Origin: Aequorivita sinensis
GTDB lineage: Bacteria; Bacteroidota; Bacteroidia; Flavobacteriales; Flavobacteriaceae
Length of the DNA stretch: 64,000 nt
Direction of reading: 5' to 3'
Assembly (NCBI RefSeq): GCF_006346335.1
Contig: NZ_VDMC01000001.1
Coordinates: 434,001-498,000 of the forward strand
Shown here: one piece after another, positions 44,867-54,892 of the stretch
Numbering within the stretch: the first letter of the stretch is position 1
How the letters are laid out: every line of letters begins with the position of its first letter
Program-made: the position numbers and the translations under genes
The notes under the pieces: generated by a model
The model's database searches: none
What the model saw: the letters and a program-made list of their open reading frames with translations, nothing else
What the model was told of the DNA's origin: nothing

Positions 44867-46132
44867 TTATTTTATATAATTTTCTTTAGATGTTAATAAA
44901 TTTTCCTTAATACTACTCTGAGTGACAAACAAACATATAATAAATACCAGTGTTACAATACCATTGTGTCGTTCCAAGTAAGATTCGGTTAAATACAAAA
45001 TAGTAGTAAGAAGGAGGAAAGTAAACCCAATTAAGTGTTTCTGTTGATAAAATAACCGAAGGTAATAGAAGAAGATAAATAGTAGTGTTATTAGCCCTAT
45101 TACACCCATCCCTACAAAAGTTTGTATGTATTGGTTGTGGGCGTTGTATTTTCTTTCTGCATAGGTATGGAGCCCGCTATTATTATAAGAATCAAAAATA
45201 CTCTGGTTGGCATCGCCTATGCCATTTCCAAACAACACATTTTTGTTTGCTGAAGCCCCTGCTTTCCATTGAAAAATTTTATCTTTTCCATCATCATAAT
45301 GAGTGCCATCTGAATATGTAAATCCTACAAGCTGTTGAAATCGATATCTAGTTATCCTAACATTGTAAATAACAAGACTTGTGATGATGTATAAAAGCAA
45401 CAGAAATAATACTCCTTTTAATACTTTTTTCTGTTTTACAAAGTAATATACTAGAGCGATATTATAAAACAGAAATAAAACGGCTATGGGTAATCTAGCA
45501 GAAAGATGAAATACAAAAAAGGTGAAATACCCTAGCAACAAAAAGTAAAGAATACGGTACTTCCATCTTCTTTCACTAAAAAGAAAGTGAACCACAAACA
45601 TCACTGCGAGAATGATTAAATAAGCGTAATAGGTGGAGTGCATGCCTATTGTATCTTCAGACAAACTTAAATAAGAATAATGGCTATTAAATATGTTGTA
45701 AAGGCTATCGTTGTTATTTAACAACTTAATTAGTACAAGAGTATGAGAAAACATACATACAATTACCATTGACCCTATAAAGAACTTCATAAGGCTAGGA
45801 TATCTTTCTTTTTTCAATGGAGGTAGAATAGAAAAAATTATGGGTAAAGTAAGAAAGGGGACCAATCTTCCTATCATTTTTAGTGCTAAATCTTGGTTTT
45901 CTGAGTAAAAAACACTGATAAGGCATACTATGTAAAATAAAATCAAAGGAATAAACCTTCGAAGTATCTTAAAGTCAAACTGTTTCTTAAAAATGAGAAC
46001 AATAGCAGCAAACGCTCCTAAAAGTATCATCGATAGCGAATTGATGTTGTTTTTTACAGGTAAAGTAACACAGACTATTAATACTAAAATGAAGGTTATA
46101 AGCTCTTGTTTTGAAAGAATAAATCTTTTCAT
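44867..46132 (-). CDS. O-antigen ligase family protein 1
   Basis: This 421-residue protein has about eleven membrane helices and the Wzy_C/WaaL pattern. FHLSARLPIAVLFLF is the conserved SxRxxxL-like segment, and a long periplasmic loop carries YNAHNQYIQTFVGMGVIGLI with the conserved His of O-antigen ligases. Members attach glycans to lipid A core, or polymerise or transfer glycans to proteins. It is transcribed against most of the locus and divergent from the GT4 gene. Confidence 0.8.
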   Translation of the reverse strand: MKRFILSKQELITFILVLIVCVTLPVKNNINSLSMILLGAFAAIVLIFKKQFDFKILRRFIPLILFYIVCLISVFYSENQDLALKMIGRLVPFLTLPIIFSILPPLKKERYPSLMKFFIGSMVIVCMFSHTLVLIKLLNNNDSLYNIFNSHYSYLSLSEDTIGMHSTYYAYLIILAVMFVVHFLFSERRWKYRILYFLLLGYFTFFVFHLSARLPIAVLFLFYNIALVYYFVKQKKVLKGVLFLLLLYIITSLVIYNVRITRYRFQQLVGFTYSDGTHYDDGKDKIFQWKAGASANKNVLFGNGIGDANQSIFDSYNNSGLHTYAERKYNAHNQYIQTFVGMGVIGLITLLFIFFYYLRLFYQQKHLIGFTFLLLTTILYLTESYLERHNGIVTLVFIICLFVTQSSIKENLLTSKENYIK

Positions 46133-46149
46133 AGTCTTTTCTCAAATGT

Positions 46150-46157
46150 TATATTTG
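46150..46157 (+). promoter_or_regulatory. -7 element upstream of the GT4 gene
   Basis: TATATTTG followed by CCC fits TAnnTTTG. It lies in the 103-base gap between divergent genes, 78 bases before the ATG at 46236. Confidence 0.5.
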
Positions 46158-46235
46158 CCCTGTTTCTTGTAGGGATTGGTTTGCCAAAAATACAACTTTG
46201 AATTTCATTAAATATTTTGGATCAATAATAATTAT

Positions 46236-47447
46236 ATGAAGGTATTACATATTCTTTACCAATCGCTACCACAGGTATCAGGATCCAGTATTAGAAGTAG
46301 GGATACGCTTATGTCTCAAAAAAACATCGGATTAGATGTTGTTGCTATCACTTCAGACTTTCAAGGGAGTATTGATGGTGGTCAAGAAGATATTATCAAT
46401 GGAATTCGATATATCCGCACCACTTCGAGAAAAGAAACAGTAATAACAGATAATAAAAAGGGGATTTTAGTTCAGCTTAAAAAGTTATTTTCGATAGTTT
46501 CATTTTCCTATAAACTCTTCCATTGTGTAAAAAGAGAAAAACCTGATGTGCTCCATGCACACGCTATGTTCTATTGTGGTATTCCAGCAATACTTATCGG
46601 GAAATTAAAAAGAATTCCTGTGGTTTATGAATTTAGGTCGCTGTGGATGTTTCAAAATAAAACAACTAAAAAAACCAAATTAGATCTTCTAATTGAAAAT
46701 TTTCTAGTTTCCCTAGAAACTTTTACACTTAAACAAGTAGATGCAGCAGTATTTTTAAACGATGATTTAAGAACTTATTTTGAGGCGAAAGGAAATAAAT
46801 TTAAGAATAGTTATGTAGTTAACAATGCTGTAAACTTAGCGCATATAGAGGAACTTACTAGTAAAAACGCTCAATTAGAAAATCGTAAAGAGTTAGTGTT
46901 TGGTTATATAGGAACATTAACAGCTTATGAAGGTATCGAGTTTTTGGTAGAATGTTTTCAGGAGTTATACGATTTAGGGATAAAAAATAAATTGTTGATT
47001 TATGGGGATGGCATTAGCAGAGAGGCAATAATAGATGTAATTAAAAGTCGTCCAGATATTGATACAATTAAATATTTGGGAAAAGTAAGCCCAAATGATA
47101 TCCCCCAAGCTTTCTCTGGAATTGATGTTATTGTTAATCCACGTTTAAATAATGACGTAACACAATCTGTCACTCCCCTAAAACCTTTAGAGGCTATGGC
47201 GTATAAAAAGCTATTCATAGGAAGTGATGTAGGAGGGATATTAGCGTTAATATCACCAGACAAGAATGGATTTGTTTTTAAATCAGAAAATAAAGAAAGT
47301 CTAAAAAATACCATTAAAAGAATTTTACAGCTTTCAGATGATGAAAAATCTCAAGTTTTAGAAAATGCCCTTATGTTTGTACAGCAGGAAAAGAGTTGGC
47401 AAAAGAATGCTCTGATGTATGAAAAATTATATAACTCTCTTTTGTAA
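46236..47447 (+). CDS. Glycosyltransferase family 4 protein
   Basis: This 403-residue cytosolic protein has the GT-B fold of GT4 retaining transferases: LPQVSGSSIRSRDTLMSQKN at the N-terminus, DVLHAHAMFYCGIPAIL in the acceptor domain, and GYIGTLTAYEGIEFLVE with the EPLKPLEAMAYKKLFIGSDVGG-type donor-binding motif (Glu in PLEAMA). The sugar cannot be predicted. It is followed after 26 bases by a WecG/TagA-type gene, probably cotranscribed. Confidence 0.88.
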   Translation: MKVLHILYQSLPQVSGSSIRSRDTLMSQKNIGLDVVAITSDFQGSIDGGQEDIINGIRYIRTTSRKETVITDNKKGILVQLKKLFSIVSFSYKLFHCVKREKPDVLHAHAMFYCGIPAILIGKLKRIPVVYEFRSLWMFQNKTTKKTKLDLLIENFLVSLETFTLKQVDAAVFLNDDLRTYFEAKGNKFKNSYVVNNAVNLAHIEELTSKNAQLENRKELVFGYIGTLTAYEGIEFLVECFQELYDLGIKNKLLIYGDGISREAIIDVIKSRPDIDTIKYLGKVSPNDIPQAFSGIDVIVNPRLNNDVTQSVTPLKPLEAMAYKKLFIGSDVGGILALISPDKNGFVFKSENKESLKNTIKRILQLSDDEKSQVLENALMFVQQEKSWQKNALMYEKLYNSLL

Positions 47448-47473
47448 TTATAAATAGAATAATCCGCCTCAAA

Positions 47474-48226
47474 GTGATACAAAACACCCATCAAAAAGTA
47501 GCTATATGTGGTTTAAGCATAGATAATTTAACTATGCAAGAAACTATCGACCTTGTAAATAACGCAATTGAAAACCAAGGCGATATTACTTTGACTGATA
47601 TTAATGCGGGAAAAATTATTCAAATTCGTGAAGACGCTCAACTTAAAAGCTATGTTGATCAAAGCGATATTATTCAAGCTGATGGACAAGCAGTAATTTG
47701 GGCTTCTCAATTATTGAAAAAACCACTAAAAGAACGTGTAGCGGGTGTAGATCTAGTTGAAAATCTTATAAAACAAGCTTATAATAACGGACATAAAGTT
47801 TTCTTTTTTGGTGCACAAGAAGAAGTGGTTAAAGAAGTAGTAAACAAGTTTGTTTCTAAATATAGCGAGAACATTCTTGCAGGGTATAGAAATGGATATT
47901 TTAAACATAATGAGGCTCCTTCTATTGCTAAGCAAATTGCAGACAGTGGTGCTAATCTATTGTTTGTAGCTATAACATCTCCTATACAAGAACAATTTTT
48001 AATCGAGAATAAAGAAGTTTTAAAATCTGTAAATTTCAAGATGGGCGTAGGCGGTAGTTTCGACGTGTTTGCTGGGAAAACGAAAAGAGCCCCTATTTGG
48101 ATGCAAAACGCAGGACTCGAATGGTTCTATCGTTTTCTACAAGAACCAAAACGTATGTGGAAACGCTACTTAGTTGGCAATTCAAAGTTCATCTATCTCG
48201 TAATGAAAGAGCGATTTTCTAAATAA
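47474..48226 (+). CDS. WecG/TagA/CpsF family glycosyltransferase
   Basis: This 250-residue protein belongs to the WecG/TagA/CpsF family (GT26), whose members transfer ManNAcA or ManNAc to a lipid-linked sugar. Visible motifs are TLTDINAGKIIQIRED, DIIQADGQAVIWASQLL, ERVAGVDLVENL, VFFFGAQEEVV and MGVGGSFDVFAGKTKRAP. Because wecB and wecC supply UDP-ManNAcA, a ManNAcA transferase is a reasonable guess. The start is GTG at 47474. A 364-base gene-free stretch follows. Confidence 0.9.
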   Translation: MIQNTHQKVAICGLSIDNLTMQETIDLVNNAIENQGDITLTDINAGKIIQIREDAQLKSYVDQSDIIQADGQAVIWASQLLKKPLKERVAGVDLVENLIKQAYNNGHKVFFFGAQEEVVKEVVNKFVSKYSENILAGYRNGYFKHNEAPSIAKQIADSGANLLFVAITSPIQEQFLIENKEVLKSVNFKMGVGGSFDVFAGKTKRAPIWMQNAGLEWFYRFLQEPKRMWKRYLVGNSKFIYLVMKERFSK

Positions 48227-48249
48227 GCTTAAAAAGTTCATTACTGTAT

Positions 48250-48290
48250 TCGCGCTTCCCCTATGGGGAGCTGGAGGGGGACTAAGCACT
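48250..48290. repeat. Fragment of a dispersed flavobacterial repeat
   Basis: The sequence CCCCTATGGGGAGCTGGAGG is a GC-rich piece like the dispersed element often seen between genes in flavobacterial genomes. It contrasts with the AT-rich gap 48227-48590. That gap also has two overlapping palindromes (48529-48545) and no credible gene. Confidence 0.35.
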
Positions 48291-48528
48291 AAAAACTCAC
48301 CTCTCACTACTATTTTCTCCCAAGACTTTCCTATCTTCCCCTAAATTTTTTAAAAATATACTAGTGTCTCATTAAAATAGCTTAAAGACATATTTGTTTC
48401 AATTATCGTACACTTTTAGAGAAATATTAAAAATTTTGACGGCATGCTCTTGAAACTATAATTTATGCTAAACGTTTTGATTGTATATAAAACTACAGTA
48501 ATTTAATTATCAGGCTGTTATAGTTTTA

Positions 48529-48545
48529 GTCGTACGACGTACGTC
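48529..48545. promoter_or_regulatory. Overlapping palindromes GTCGTACGAC / GACGTACGTC
   Basis: Two perfect 10-base palindromes overlap by two bases in an otherwise AT-rich gap, 46 bases before the next ATG. They could be a regulator-binding site or the end of a small mobile fragment: TAGTGTC (48362) and GACACTA (48555) flank the interval as inverted copies. No function is shown. Confidence 0.3.
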
Positions 48546-48590
48546 ATTGTTGGACACTAATAAGAAAACACAAAATACACAAAATACACA

Positions 48591-49835
48591 ATGAGGATTC
48601 TGCTCTCTGCCATATACCCATTTGCCTTTTTGCTGCTATACCTCATTATCCCTTTTGATAATTATATAAGGGTACTTCCAAACATTTTAGTAGCAGTTTT
48701 AGTTATTGCTTTTCCATTTGTAGTTAAGAAAGATGATTTTAAGAAACTTAAATCGCTTCCTATTCTTGCCTTTCTTGGGTTAATAGTCTACCTGCTAATC
48801 AACTCGTATTTTGCAGGTCGATTTGATGAAGATATTACTGTTATTAATAAAGTAATGGTTGCTTTAGGGTTGGCTGTTCTTTATATTCCTGTATCCGATG
48901 TGAATCCGTCTTCTGGATGGGCTGGAAAAATTAACAGCGCCATCATTTTTTCAGCTTTGGCGGCTATCATCTTTTCAGTATATAACTTTGTTTTAATAAC
49001 TGATGCTACGGGAAGCTTCTCCTTAGGGGAATCTCCTCAAGTTGTTGAATCTTTATTGATAGACAGGTTGTATTTAGGCATGCTGAGTACATTCAGTATA
49101 TTAATCTCTTTTCAAGCAATTAAAAAGAAATATCATCCTAACAATAATTACTACTTAGCAAACATATTGGTTAATGCGCTTTTCATCGTATTAATGGCTT
49201 CCAAAATTGCAATGGTTACCTTGTTTGTATTATTGTTGGTAGGGCAGTTTTATGGGCAGCGTAAAATTTGGAAAATTGCTATTGCGCTCGGGGCTATTGC
49301 AGCAGTAGTGGCGCTATTTTTTATGATAAAAAGTGACACCGATTTTGAAACTAGTATTAAAGAAAGCAAAAATAATCCGCCGGCATTTATAGAAAACTCA
49401 CTTACTTACGAGCTTAGAGCAGTGGTTTGGGGATGCGCGCAACAAATAATAAATAACGATGAGGTTCCATTTAACGGAATAGGATTTTATAATACTAAGG
49501 AAAAGCTTGTGTCTTGTTACGATTCGCAAATTTCAAATCCTGAAAAACGCGAACGCTTTACTACAAAACGATACAATACCCATAATCAATTTCTAGACTT
49601 TTATATAAGCGCTGGATTTATTGCGCTGTTATTGTTTTTAGCTTTCATAAGCTTTAGCTTCTTGAGGGTTAGAAAACAATTTTTCCCTACAGCAATGCTT
49701 ACAATTTTGGTAGTGTATTGTATGGTTGAAAATGTATTTCACAGGCAGATTGGAGCCTATTATTTGGGGTATATTATTATTGCTTTAACATCAAGTGCTA
49801 ATCACCTTAAAAACAACAAAGCAAAAATCGAATAA
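48591..49835 (+). CDS. O-antigen ligase family protein 2
   Basis: This 414-residue protein has about eleven membrane helices, ELRAVVWGCAQQIINN in the long loop and YNTHNQFLDFYISAGFIALL, matching the conserved His-containing Wzy_C segment of WaaL/PglL-type ligases. It is the fourth polymerase/ligase-like protein in the locus. The start ATG follows a 364-base gap. It runs with ugd (120-base gap). Confidence 0.8.
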   Translation: MRILLSAIYPFAFLLLYLIIPFDNYIRVLPNILVAVLVIAFPFVVKKDDFKKLKSLPILAFLGLIVYLLINSYFAGRFDEDITVINKVMVALGLAVLYIPVSDVNPSSGWAGKINSAIIFSALAAIIFSVYNFVLITDATGSFSLGESPQVVESLLIDRLYLGMLSTFSILISFQAIKKKYHPNNNYYLANILVNALFIVLMASKIAMVTLFVLLLVGQFYGQRKIWKIAIALGAIAAVVALFFMIKSDTDFETSIKESKNNPPAFIENSLTYELRAVVWGCAQQIINNDEVPFNGIGFYNTKEKLVSCYDSQISNPEKRERFTTKRYNTHNQFLDFYISAGFIALLLFLAFISFSFLRVRKQFFPTAMLTILVVYCMVENVFHRQIGAYYLGYIIIALTSSANHLKNNKAKIE

Positions 49836-49955
49836 AAAGATTTGCAAATAGTATTTTTGCAAATTAATAAATCTAAAAAAATACCGTTTTCAATATCCTT
49901 AAGCACTTTTTTAAATTAAAAGCGTTTAGGGTAAATAACAACGGAAGGAATAAAT

Positions 49956-51269
49956 ATGAGAATTTCAGTAATAGGAACAGGATATGTTGGTTTAGTAACA
50001 GGAACTTGTCTTGCCGAAACAGGTAACGAAGTTATTTGTGTAGATATCGACGAGGCTAAGGTAGAAAGAATGCGCAATGGTGAAGTGCCTATTTATGAAC
50101 CGCACCTAGAACTTCTTTTTGAAAGAAATATTAAAGCAAATCGATTAAAGTTTACAACTTCATTAGATGAAGGGTTAGCACATGCTGAAATCGTTTTTTT
50201 AGCCCTGCCAACGCCGGAAAATGAAGATGGAGCTGCAGATTTGTCTTATGTATTAAATGTAGCTGAACAAATAGGAAAAAAAATCACAGATTATAAAGTA
50301 ATTGTAGATAAGAGTACGGTGCCAGTAGGTACTGCAGAAAAAGTATATGCTATAATTGCAAAACATGCTCCTTGTGAGTTTGATGTAGTATCCAACCCTG
50401 AGTTTTTACGAGAAGGTTTTGCAGTAGACGATTTTATGAAACCAGAACGTATTATCATTGGTTCTAGCAGTGAAAGAGCTACAGCGTTAATGAAACGACT
50501 TTACAGCCCTTTTGTGCGCTCAGGCAATCCAATAATCGTTATGGACGAAAAGTCGGCAGAGCTTACAAAATATGCGGCTAATGCATTTTTAGCTACTAAG
50601 ATTACCTTTATGAATGAAATCGCAAATTATTGCGAAAAAGTAGGTGCAGATGTAGATAAAGTTCGTGCAGGAATGGGTACAGACAGCCGTATTGGAAAGC
50701 GATTTTTATTCCCTGGAATAGGATACGGAGGATCTTGTTTTCCAAAGGATGTTAAAGCGCTAAAAAAGGCTGGAGCAGATGAAAACTACAATTTTAAAAT
50801 TCTGAATTCAGTTTTAGAAATCAATTCAGACCAAAAAATAATTTTGCTACCAAAAATCGAGAAGTTTTTTAACAACGATTTAAAAGGAAAGACCATTGCA
50901 GTATGGGGCTTGGCTTTTAAACCAGAAACAGACGATATTCGCGAAGCACCATCTATCGATATGATGAATGGCTTGTTGGAATTAAATGCGAAACTTAGGG
51001 TGTTTGATCCGGAAGCAATGCCTAACATCAAAAAACGCTTTGGAGATAAATTACATTATTCAGAATCGATGTACGAAGCACTTGAAGGGGCAGATGCACT
51101 TTTAATTTGTACAGAATGGAGTATTTTCCGTACCCCTGATTATTCTAGATTAAAAAACTCATTGAATAACCCTGTGATTTTCGACGGAAGAAACCTATAC
51201 AATGTAAACGATATGGAAGCAGAAGGGTTTACTTATGTTTCAATTGGGAGAAAAGCAGTGAACTTATGA
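49956..51269 (+). CDS. ugd: UDP-glucose 6-dehydrogenase
   Basis: Ugd oxidises UDP-glucose to UDP-glucuronate with two NAD+. The 437-residue protein begins MRISVIGTGYVGLVTGTCLA with the NAD-binding motif, has DKSTVPVGTAEKV, SNPEFLREGFAVDDF and the catalytic-cysteine segment GYGGSCFPKDVKAL, then the C-terminal GLAFKPETDDIREAPS motif. UDP-GlcA feeds the neighbouring decarboxylase to UDP-xylose. Confidence 0.95.
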   Translation: MRISVIGTGYVGLVTGTCLAETGNEVICVDIDEAKVERMRNGEVPIYEPHLELLFERNIKANRLKFTTSLDEGLAHAEIVFLALPTPENEDGAADLSYVLNVAEQIGKKITDYKVIVDKSTVPVGTAEKVYAIIAKHAPCEFDVVSNPEFLREGFAVDDFMKPERIIIGSSSERATALMKRLYSPFVRSGNPIIVMDEKSAELTKYAANAFLATKITFMNEIANYCEKVGADVDKVRAGMGTDSRIGKRFLFPGIGYGGSCFPKDVKALKKAGADENYNFKILNSVLEINSDQKIILLPKIEKFFNNDLKGKTIAVWGLAFKPETDDIREAPSIDMMNGLLELNAKLRVFDPEAMPNIKKRFGDKLHYSESMYEALEGADALLICTEWSIFRTPDYSRLKNSLNNPVIFDGRNLYNVNDMEAEGFTYVSIGRKAVNL

Positions 51270-51375
51270 TGTGCACGATATTCAATTATAATATAACAGA
51301 AAATGTAAGTTGGGGTATTCTATCCCTATGCAGCGCGAAATCGAAGCATTACTTTTTCTCAAATAATTTATTCAG

Positions 51376-52365
51376 ATGAAAAAGCGCGTGCTTATAACAG
51401 GTGCTGCCGGGTTTTTAGGCTCACATCTATGTGATAAATTTATTGCTGAAGACTTCCACGTTATCGCAATGGATAATCTTATTACTGGTGATCTAAAAAA
51501 CTTAGAACATCTCTTTAAACTTGAAGACTTCGAGTTTTACCATCACGATGTTACAAAGTTTGTGCACGTACCTGGAAAAGTAGATTATATTCTTCATTTC
51601 GCTTCTCCTGCTAGTCCGATAGACTACTTAAAAATCCCTATCCAAACTTTAAAAGTTGGTTCATTAGGGACTCATAACCTTTTGGGATTAGCAAAAGAGA
51701 AAAAAGCTAGAATATTAATAGCATCGACTTCTGAAGTTTATGGCGACCCATTGGTTCATCCACAATCGGAAGAATATTATGGCAATGTAAATACCATTGG
51801 TCCTCGCGGAGTTTATGACGAAGCAAAAAGATTTCAGGAATCGTTAACCATGGCGTATCACCGATTCCATGGTTTAGAAACGCGAATTGCTAGAATTTTT
51901 AATACTTATGGCCCAAGAATGCGATTGAACGACGGTCGTGTTATTCCCGCTTTTATAGGTCAAGCGCTGCGTGGAGAAGACTTAACCGTTTTTGGGGATG
52001 GATTACAAACCCGTTCGTTTTGCTATGTAGACGATCAAGTTGAAGGCTTATACCGCCTTCTGCTTAGTGATTATGCATTACCTGTAAACATTGGGAATCC
52101 AGAAGAAATTACAATTCTTGATTTTGCAAAAGAAATTATAAAACTTACGAACACTAGTCAAAAGATTGTTTTTAAACCTTTACCTCAAGACGATCCATTA
52201 CAGCGTGAGCCAAATATTTCTAAAGCGAAAGAAGTGCTAGGATGGGAGCCAAAAGTTTCACGAGCAGAAGGTATGCGAATTACCTTTGAATATTTTAAAA
52301 ATTTATCACCAGAAGAACTCTTTAAAAGCGAACACAAAGATTTTTCAAAACACAATAGAGGGTAA
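51376..52365 (+). CDS. UDP-glucuronate decarboxylase (UDP-xylose synthase)
   Basis: This 329-residue SDR protein begins [21 protein letters not shown] and has [29 protein letters not shown] and YDEAKRFQE (the YxxxK pair), a combination diagnostic for UXS rather than for 4-epimerases. It converts UDP-glucuronate to UDP-xylose. It follows ugd by 106 bases and precedes the initiating transferase by two, so xylose is a likely component of a glycan made here. Confidence 0.92.
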   Translation: MKKRVLITGAAGFLGSHLCDKFIAEDFHVIAMDNLITGDLKNLEHLFKLEDFEFYHHDVTKFVHVPGKVDYILHFASPASPIDYLKIPIQTLKVGSLGTHNLLGLAKEKKARILIASTSEVYGDPLVHPQSEEYYGNVNTIGPRGVYDEAKRFQESLTMAYHRFHGLETRIARIFNTYGPRMRLNDGRVIPAFIGQALRGEDLTVFGDGLQTRSFCYVDDQVEGLYRLLLSDYALPVNIGNPEEITILDFAKEIIKLTNTSQKIVFKPLPQDDPLQREPNISKAKEVLGWEPKVSRAEGMRITFEYFKNLSPEELFKSEHKDFSKHNRG

Positions 52366-52367
52366 GT

Positions 52368-53720
52368 ATGTTTAAAAGCGGACGATATTCTGGATTTATA
52401 AGGCCTATTTCATACGGACTAGATCTTGTCTTACTCTATTTTTTGGCTTTCGAGTTTTTCAATAATAGCATTCCGCTATTTAACTTTATTATTTACCTAA
52501 CCTTCGCTTGGATATTGCTTTCGCTACGATCAGGATTTTATGAAATCTATCGTTTTACACATATGTCAAAAATAATGTCTTTGCTAGGTAAGCAAGGGAT
52601 AATTTTGGCGTTAATCGTATTCTCCTTTTTTGGGTTTTATAACAATATAGAAGTTTCAGCATCACTTATTTTCAAATATATAGTTGTTGTAATGCTAAGC
52701 ATATCAACAGTGAAGTTTGGAATATATTTTCTTCTAAAAAAATACCGACTTTATTTAGGCGGAAACGTTAGAAAGGTGGTGATTATCGGTCTTAACCAAA
52801 AAACAGATCAGCTGAGAAAGTTTTTTAATGAAAATCCAGTATATGGTTATCAACTGGTTAAAACATTTGATTTAAAAGGACCTAATAAAACTTCTATAGA
52901 AGAATGTATGGATTACATTCTTAAAGAAAATATCGATGAGGTGTATTCTTCGGTTGCAGAAATAGGGAATAAGGATTTAATAAAGCTCATAGATTTTGTA
53001 GATAACAACCTTAAAATATTAAAGTTCCTTCCGGATAACAAGGAGATTTATACCAAAAAACTTGATTTCACATATTACGGAGTGCTTCCAATACTTTCTA
53101 TGCGAAAAATTCCGATGGATGAACCGTTTAATAAGTTTATAAAACGAGGTTTTGATATTGTACTTTCAATACTAGTAATTGTTGGGATACTTTCATGGCT
53201 TACACCACTTTTAGGCTTATTTATAAAACTGGAGTCGAAAGGTCCAGTGTTTTTTAAACAGAAAAGAAACGGTTTGGATTACAAAGAATTCTACTGTTAT
53301 AAGTTCCGATCGATGAAACCAAATCCTATGGCCGATTTACATCAGATTAAAAAAGGGGATGAGAGAGTTACTCGAGTAGGGCGAATAATTAGAAAAACGA
53401 GCATGGATGAACTGCCGCAGTTTATCAATGTTCTGAAAGGTGAAATGTCTGTTGTGGGGCCAAGACCGCACATGGTGAGCCATACGCACATGTATGCAGA
53501 GCGTATAGACAAATTTATGGTTCGTCATTTTATTAAACCAGGAATTACAGGCTTAGCACAAGTAAGCGGATTTAGAGGAGAGGTAGAAAGTGAAAGCGAT
53601 ATCATTAATCGCGTGAAATACGATATTTTTTACCTTGAAAATTGGAGCTTATTCTTGGATATAAAAATTGTATTTCAAACAATTTACAATGCCCTAAGAG
53701 GAGAAGAAAAAGCGTATTAA
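52368..53720 (+). CDS. WcaJ-type undecaprenyl-phosphate sugar phosphotransferase
   Basis: This 450-residue initiating transferase has four N-terminal membrane segments, a CoA-binding-like middle domain (KVVIIGLNQKTDQLRKFF) and a C-terminal bacterial sugar transferase domain starting KRGFDIVLSILVIVGI. The latter includes KQKRNGLDYKEFYCYKFRSM and RKTSMDELPQFINVLKGEM. It puts the first sugar phosphate (glucose or galactose type) on undecaprenyl phosphate. The stop overlaps that of the convergent GT4 gene by four bases. Confidence 0.93.
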   Translation: MFKSGRYSGFIRPISYGLDLVLLYFLAFEFFNNSIPLFNFIIYLTFAWILLSLRSGFYEIYRFTHMSKIMSLLGKQGIILALIVFSFFGFYNNIEVSASLIFKYIVVVMLSISTVKFGIYFLLKKYRLYLGGNVRKVVIIGLNQKTDQLRKFFNENPVYGYQLVKTFDLKGPNKTSIEECMDYILKENIDEVYSSVAEIGNKDLIKLIDFVDNNLKILKFLPDNKEIYTKKLDFTYYGVLPILSMRKIPMDEPFNKFIKRGFDIVLSILVIVGILSWLTPLLGLFIKLESKGPVFFKQKRNGLDYKEFYCYKFRSMKPNPMADLHQIKKGDERVTRVGRIIRKTSMDELPQFINVLKGEMSVVGPRPHMVSHTHMYAERIDKFMVRHFIKPGITGLAQVSGFRGEVESESDIINRVKYDIFYLENWSLFLDIKIVFQTIYNALRGEEKAY

Positions 53721-54880
53721 ACAGTTTCAATTGCGCTTATAAATGCCTTAAATTGTTTTTCAAAATTAAATACTGAAACTGCGGTATTCTGAATTATTTC
53801 TTTTGGATACGTATTCAATTCGTTTTCGGAAATAGTATTAATAAACTCTTGAAGTTTCTTAGTGTTATTCACAGGAATTACCCAACCCAAAGATTCTTTA
53901 GCTACAATTTTCCCTCCTTCACCTCCTGCAAAGTAAAGTATAGGAAGTCCTAAGCGTGTATATTCAAATATTTTTGAAGGTACAGACCCGTATATTCTAT
54001 TTGTTAAAGGAACAAATGCAATGTCGTATTTTTCAAGCTCTATATGTAGCACCGCTCTATCGACTTCCCCATAGAAGTAAACGTTTTTAGATTGTAACGA
54101 TTTTAGCCTTTCTGCATCGGGTCCTGCTCCATAGATATGAAAACTTACATTTTGTGGAAAAGTGATTTTTTCACAGATTTCAAAAATTCCTTGAGCCACG
54201 CCTAACAAACCGGCATATACAATTTTCACCTCCTTAGAAGTAGGACTATCACTGATTTTTGGTACTTTAAAATTTGGAATATTTCGATATAAAAAGAGTG
54301 GCTTTTTATTTTCAAGTTTTGAAATATGTTGGAGAATTTCTTCAGACTGACCGATAATTAAGTCGGATTTCTTGTAACAATAACGCTCTATTTTTAAAAG
54401 TAGCGTATAATAGAACCCCTTGTTTAAAATACCCATTTCCAAACCTGCTAATGGCCAAAGGTCTGATATGTTTAGAATGATCTTTTTTGAAAATATTTTT
54501 CCCAAACAAACTGCTGTAAACCCAACAAATACTGGAGAATATTGGATAAATATTTTTTTTGGAGTTTTTTTAAAAAGGAAAAATACCGCTAAGCTCAATG
54601 AAAATGAAAGCATTGAAAGCAACCGAATAAACTTGTTTGTAGAATTACTTGGCCATGTCCACAAACGCGAAACTTCTCCGAAAGGAGTTTTTTCAGATAT
54701 TGACAATTTCCCGCGATAGCCTTCAAATATTTCTCCGTTGGGATAGTTTGGTAAAGGACAAATTACTTTTACAGTATATCCTGCTTTACCTAAGTTCTCT
54801 GCAATGCTATGCATGCGGTTTGCCGCAGCTCCTTTTTCGGGTGGAAAATAGTTTGTTATTAAGAGAATTTCTTTTTGCAC
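53717..54880 (-). CDS. WbuB/WcaI-like glycosyltransferase family 4
   Basis: This 387-residue GT-B transferase begins ILLITNYFPPEKGAAANRMH, the opening of WbuB/WcaI-like GT4 enzymes. It has VICPLPNYPNGEIF and NISDLWPLAGLEMGI and the donor-site segment PSKIFEYTRLGLPILYFAGG. A short membrane-like segment lies near residue 90. It is preceded by the CapK-like gene (12 bases) on the same strand and faces the initiating transferase. Confidence 0.88.
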   Translation of the reverse strand: MQKEILLITNYFPPEKGAAANRMHSIAENLGKAGYTVKVICPLPNYPNGEIFEGYRGKLSISEKTPFGEVSRLWTWPSNSTNKFIRLLSMLSFSLSLAVFFLFKKTPKKIFIQYSPVFVGFTAVCLGKIFSKKIILNISDLWPLAGLEMGILNKGFYYTLLLKIERYCYKKSDLIIGQSEEILQHISKLENKKPLFLYRNIPNFKVPKISDSPTSKEVKIVYAGLLGVAQGIFEICEKITFPQNVSFHIYGAGPDAERLKSLQSKNVYFYGEVDRAVLHIELEKYDIAFVPLTNRIYGSVPSKIFEYTRLGLPILYFAGGEGGKIVAKESLGWVIPVNNTKKLQEFINTISENELNTYPKEIIQNTAVSVFNFEKQFKAFISAIETV

Positions 54881-54892
54881 ACTACAGAATAA

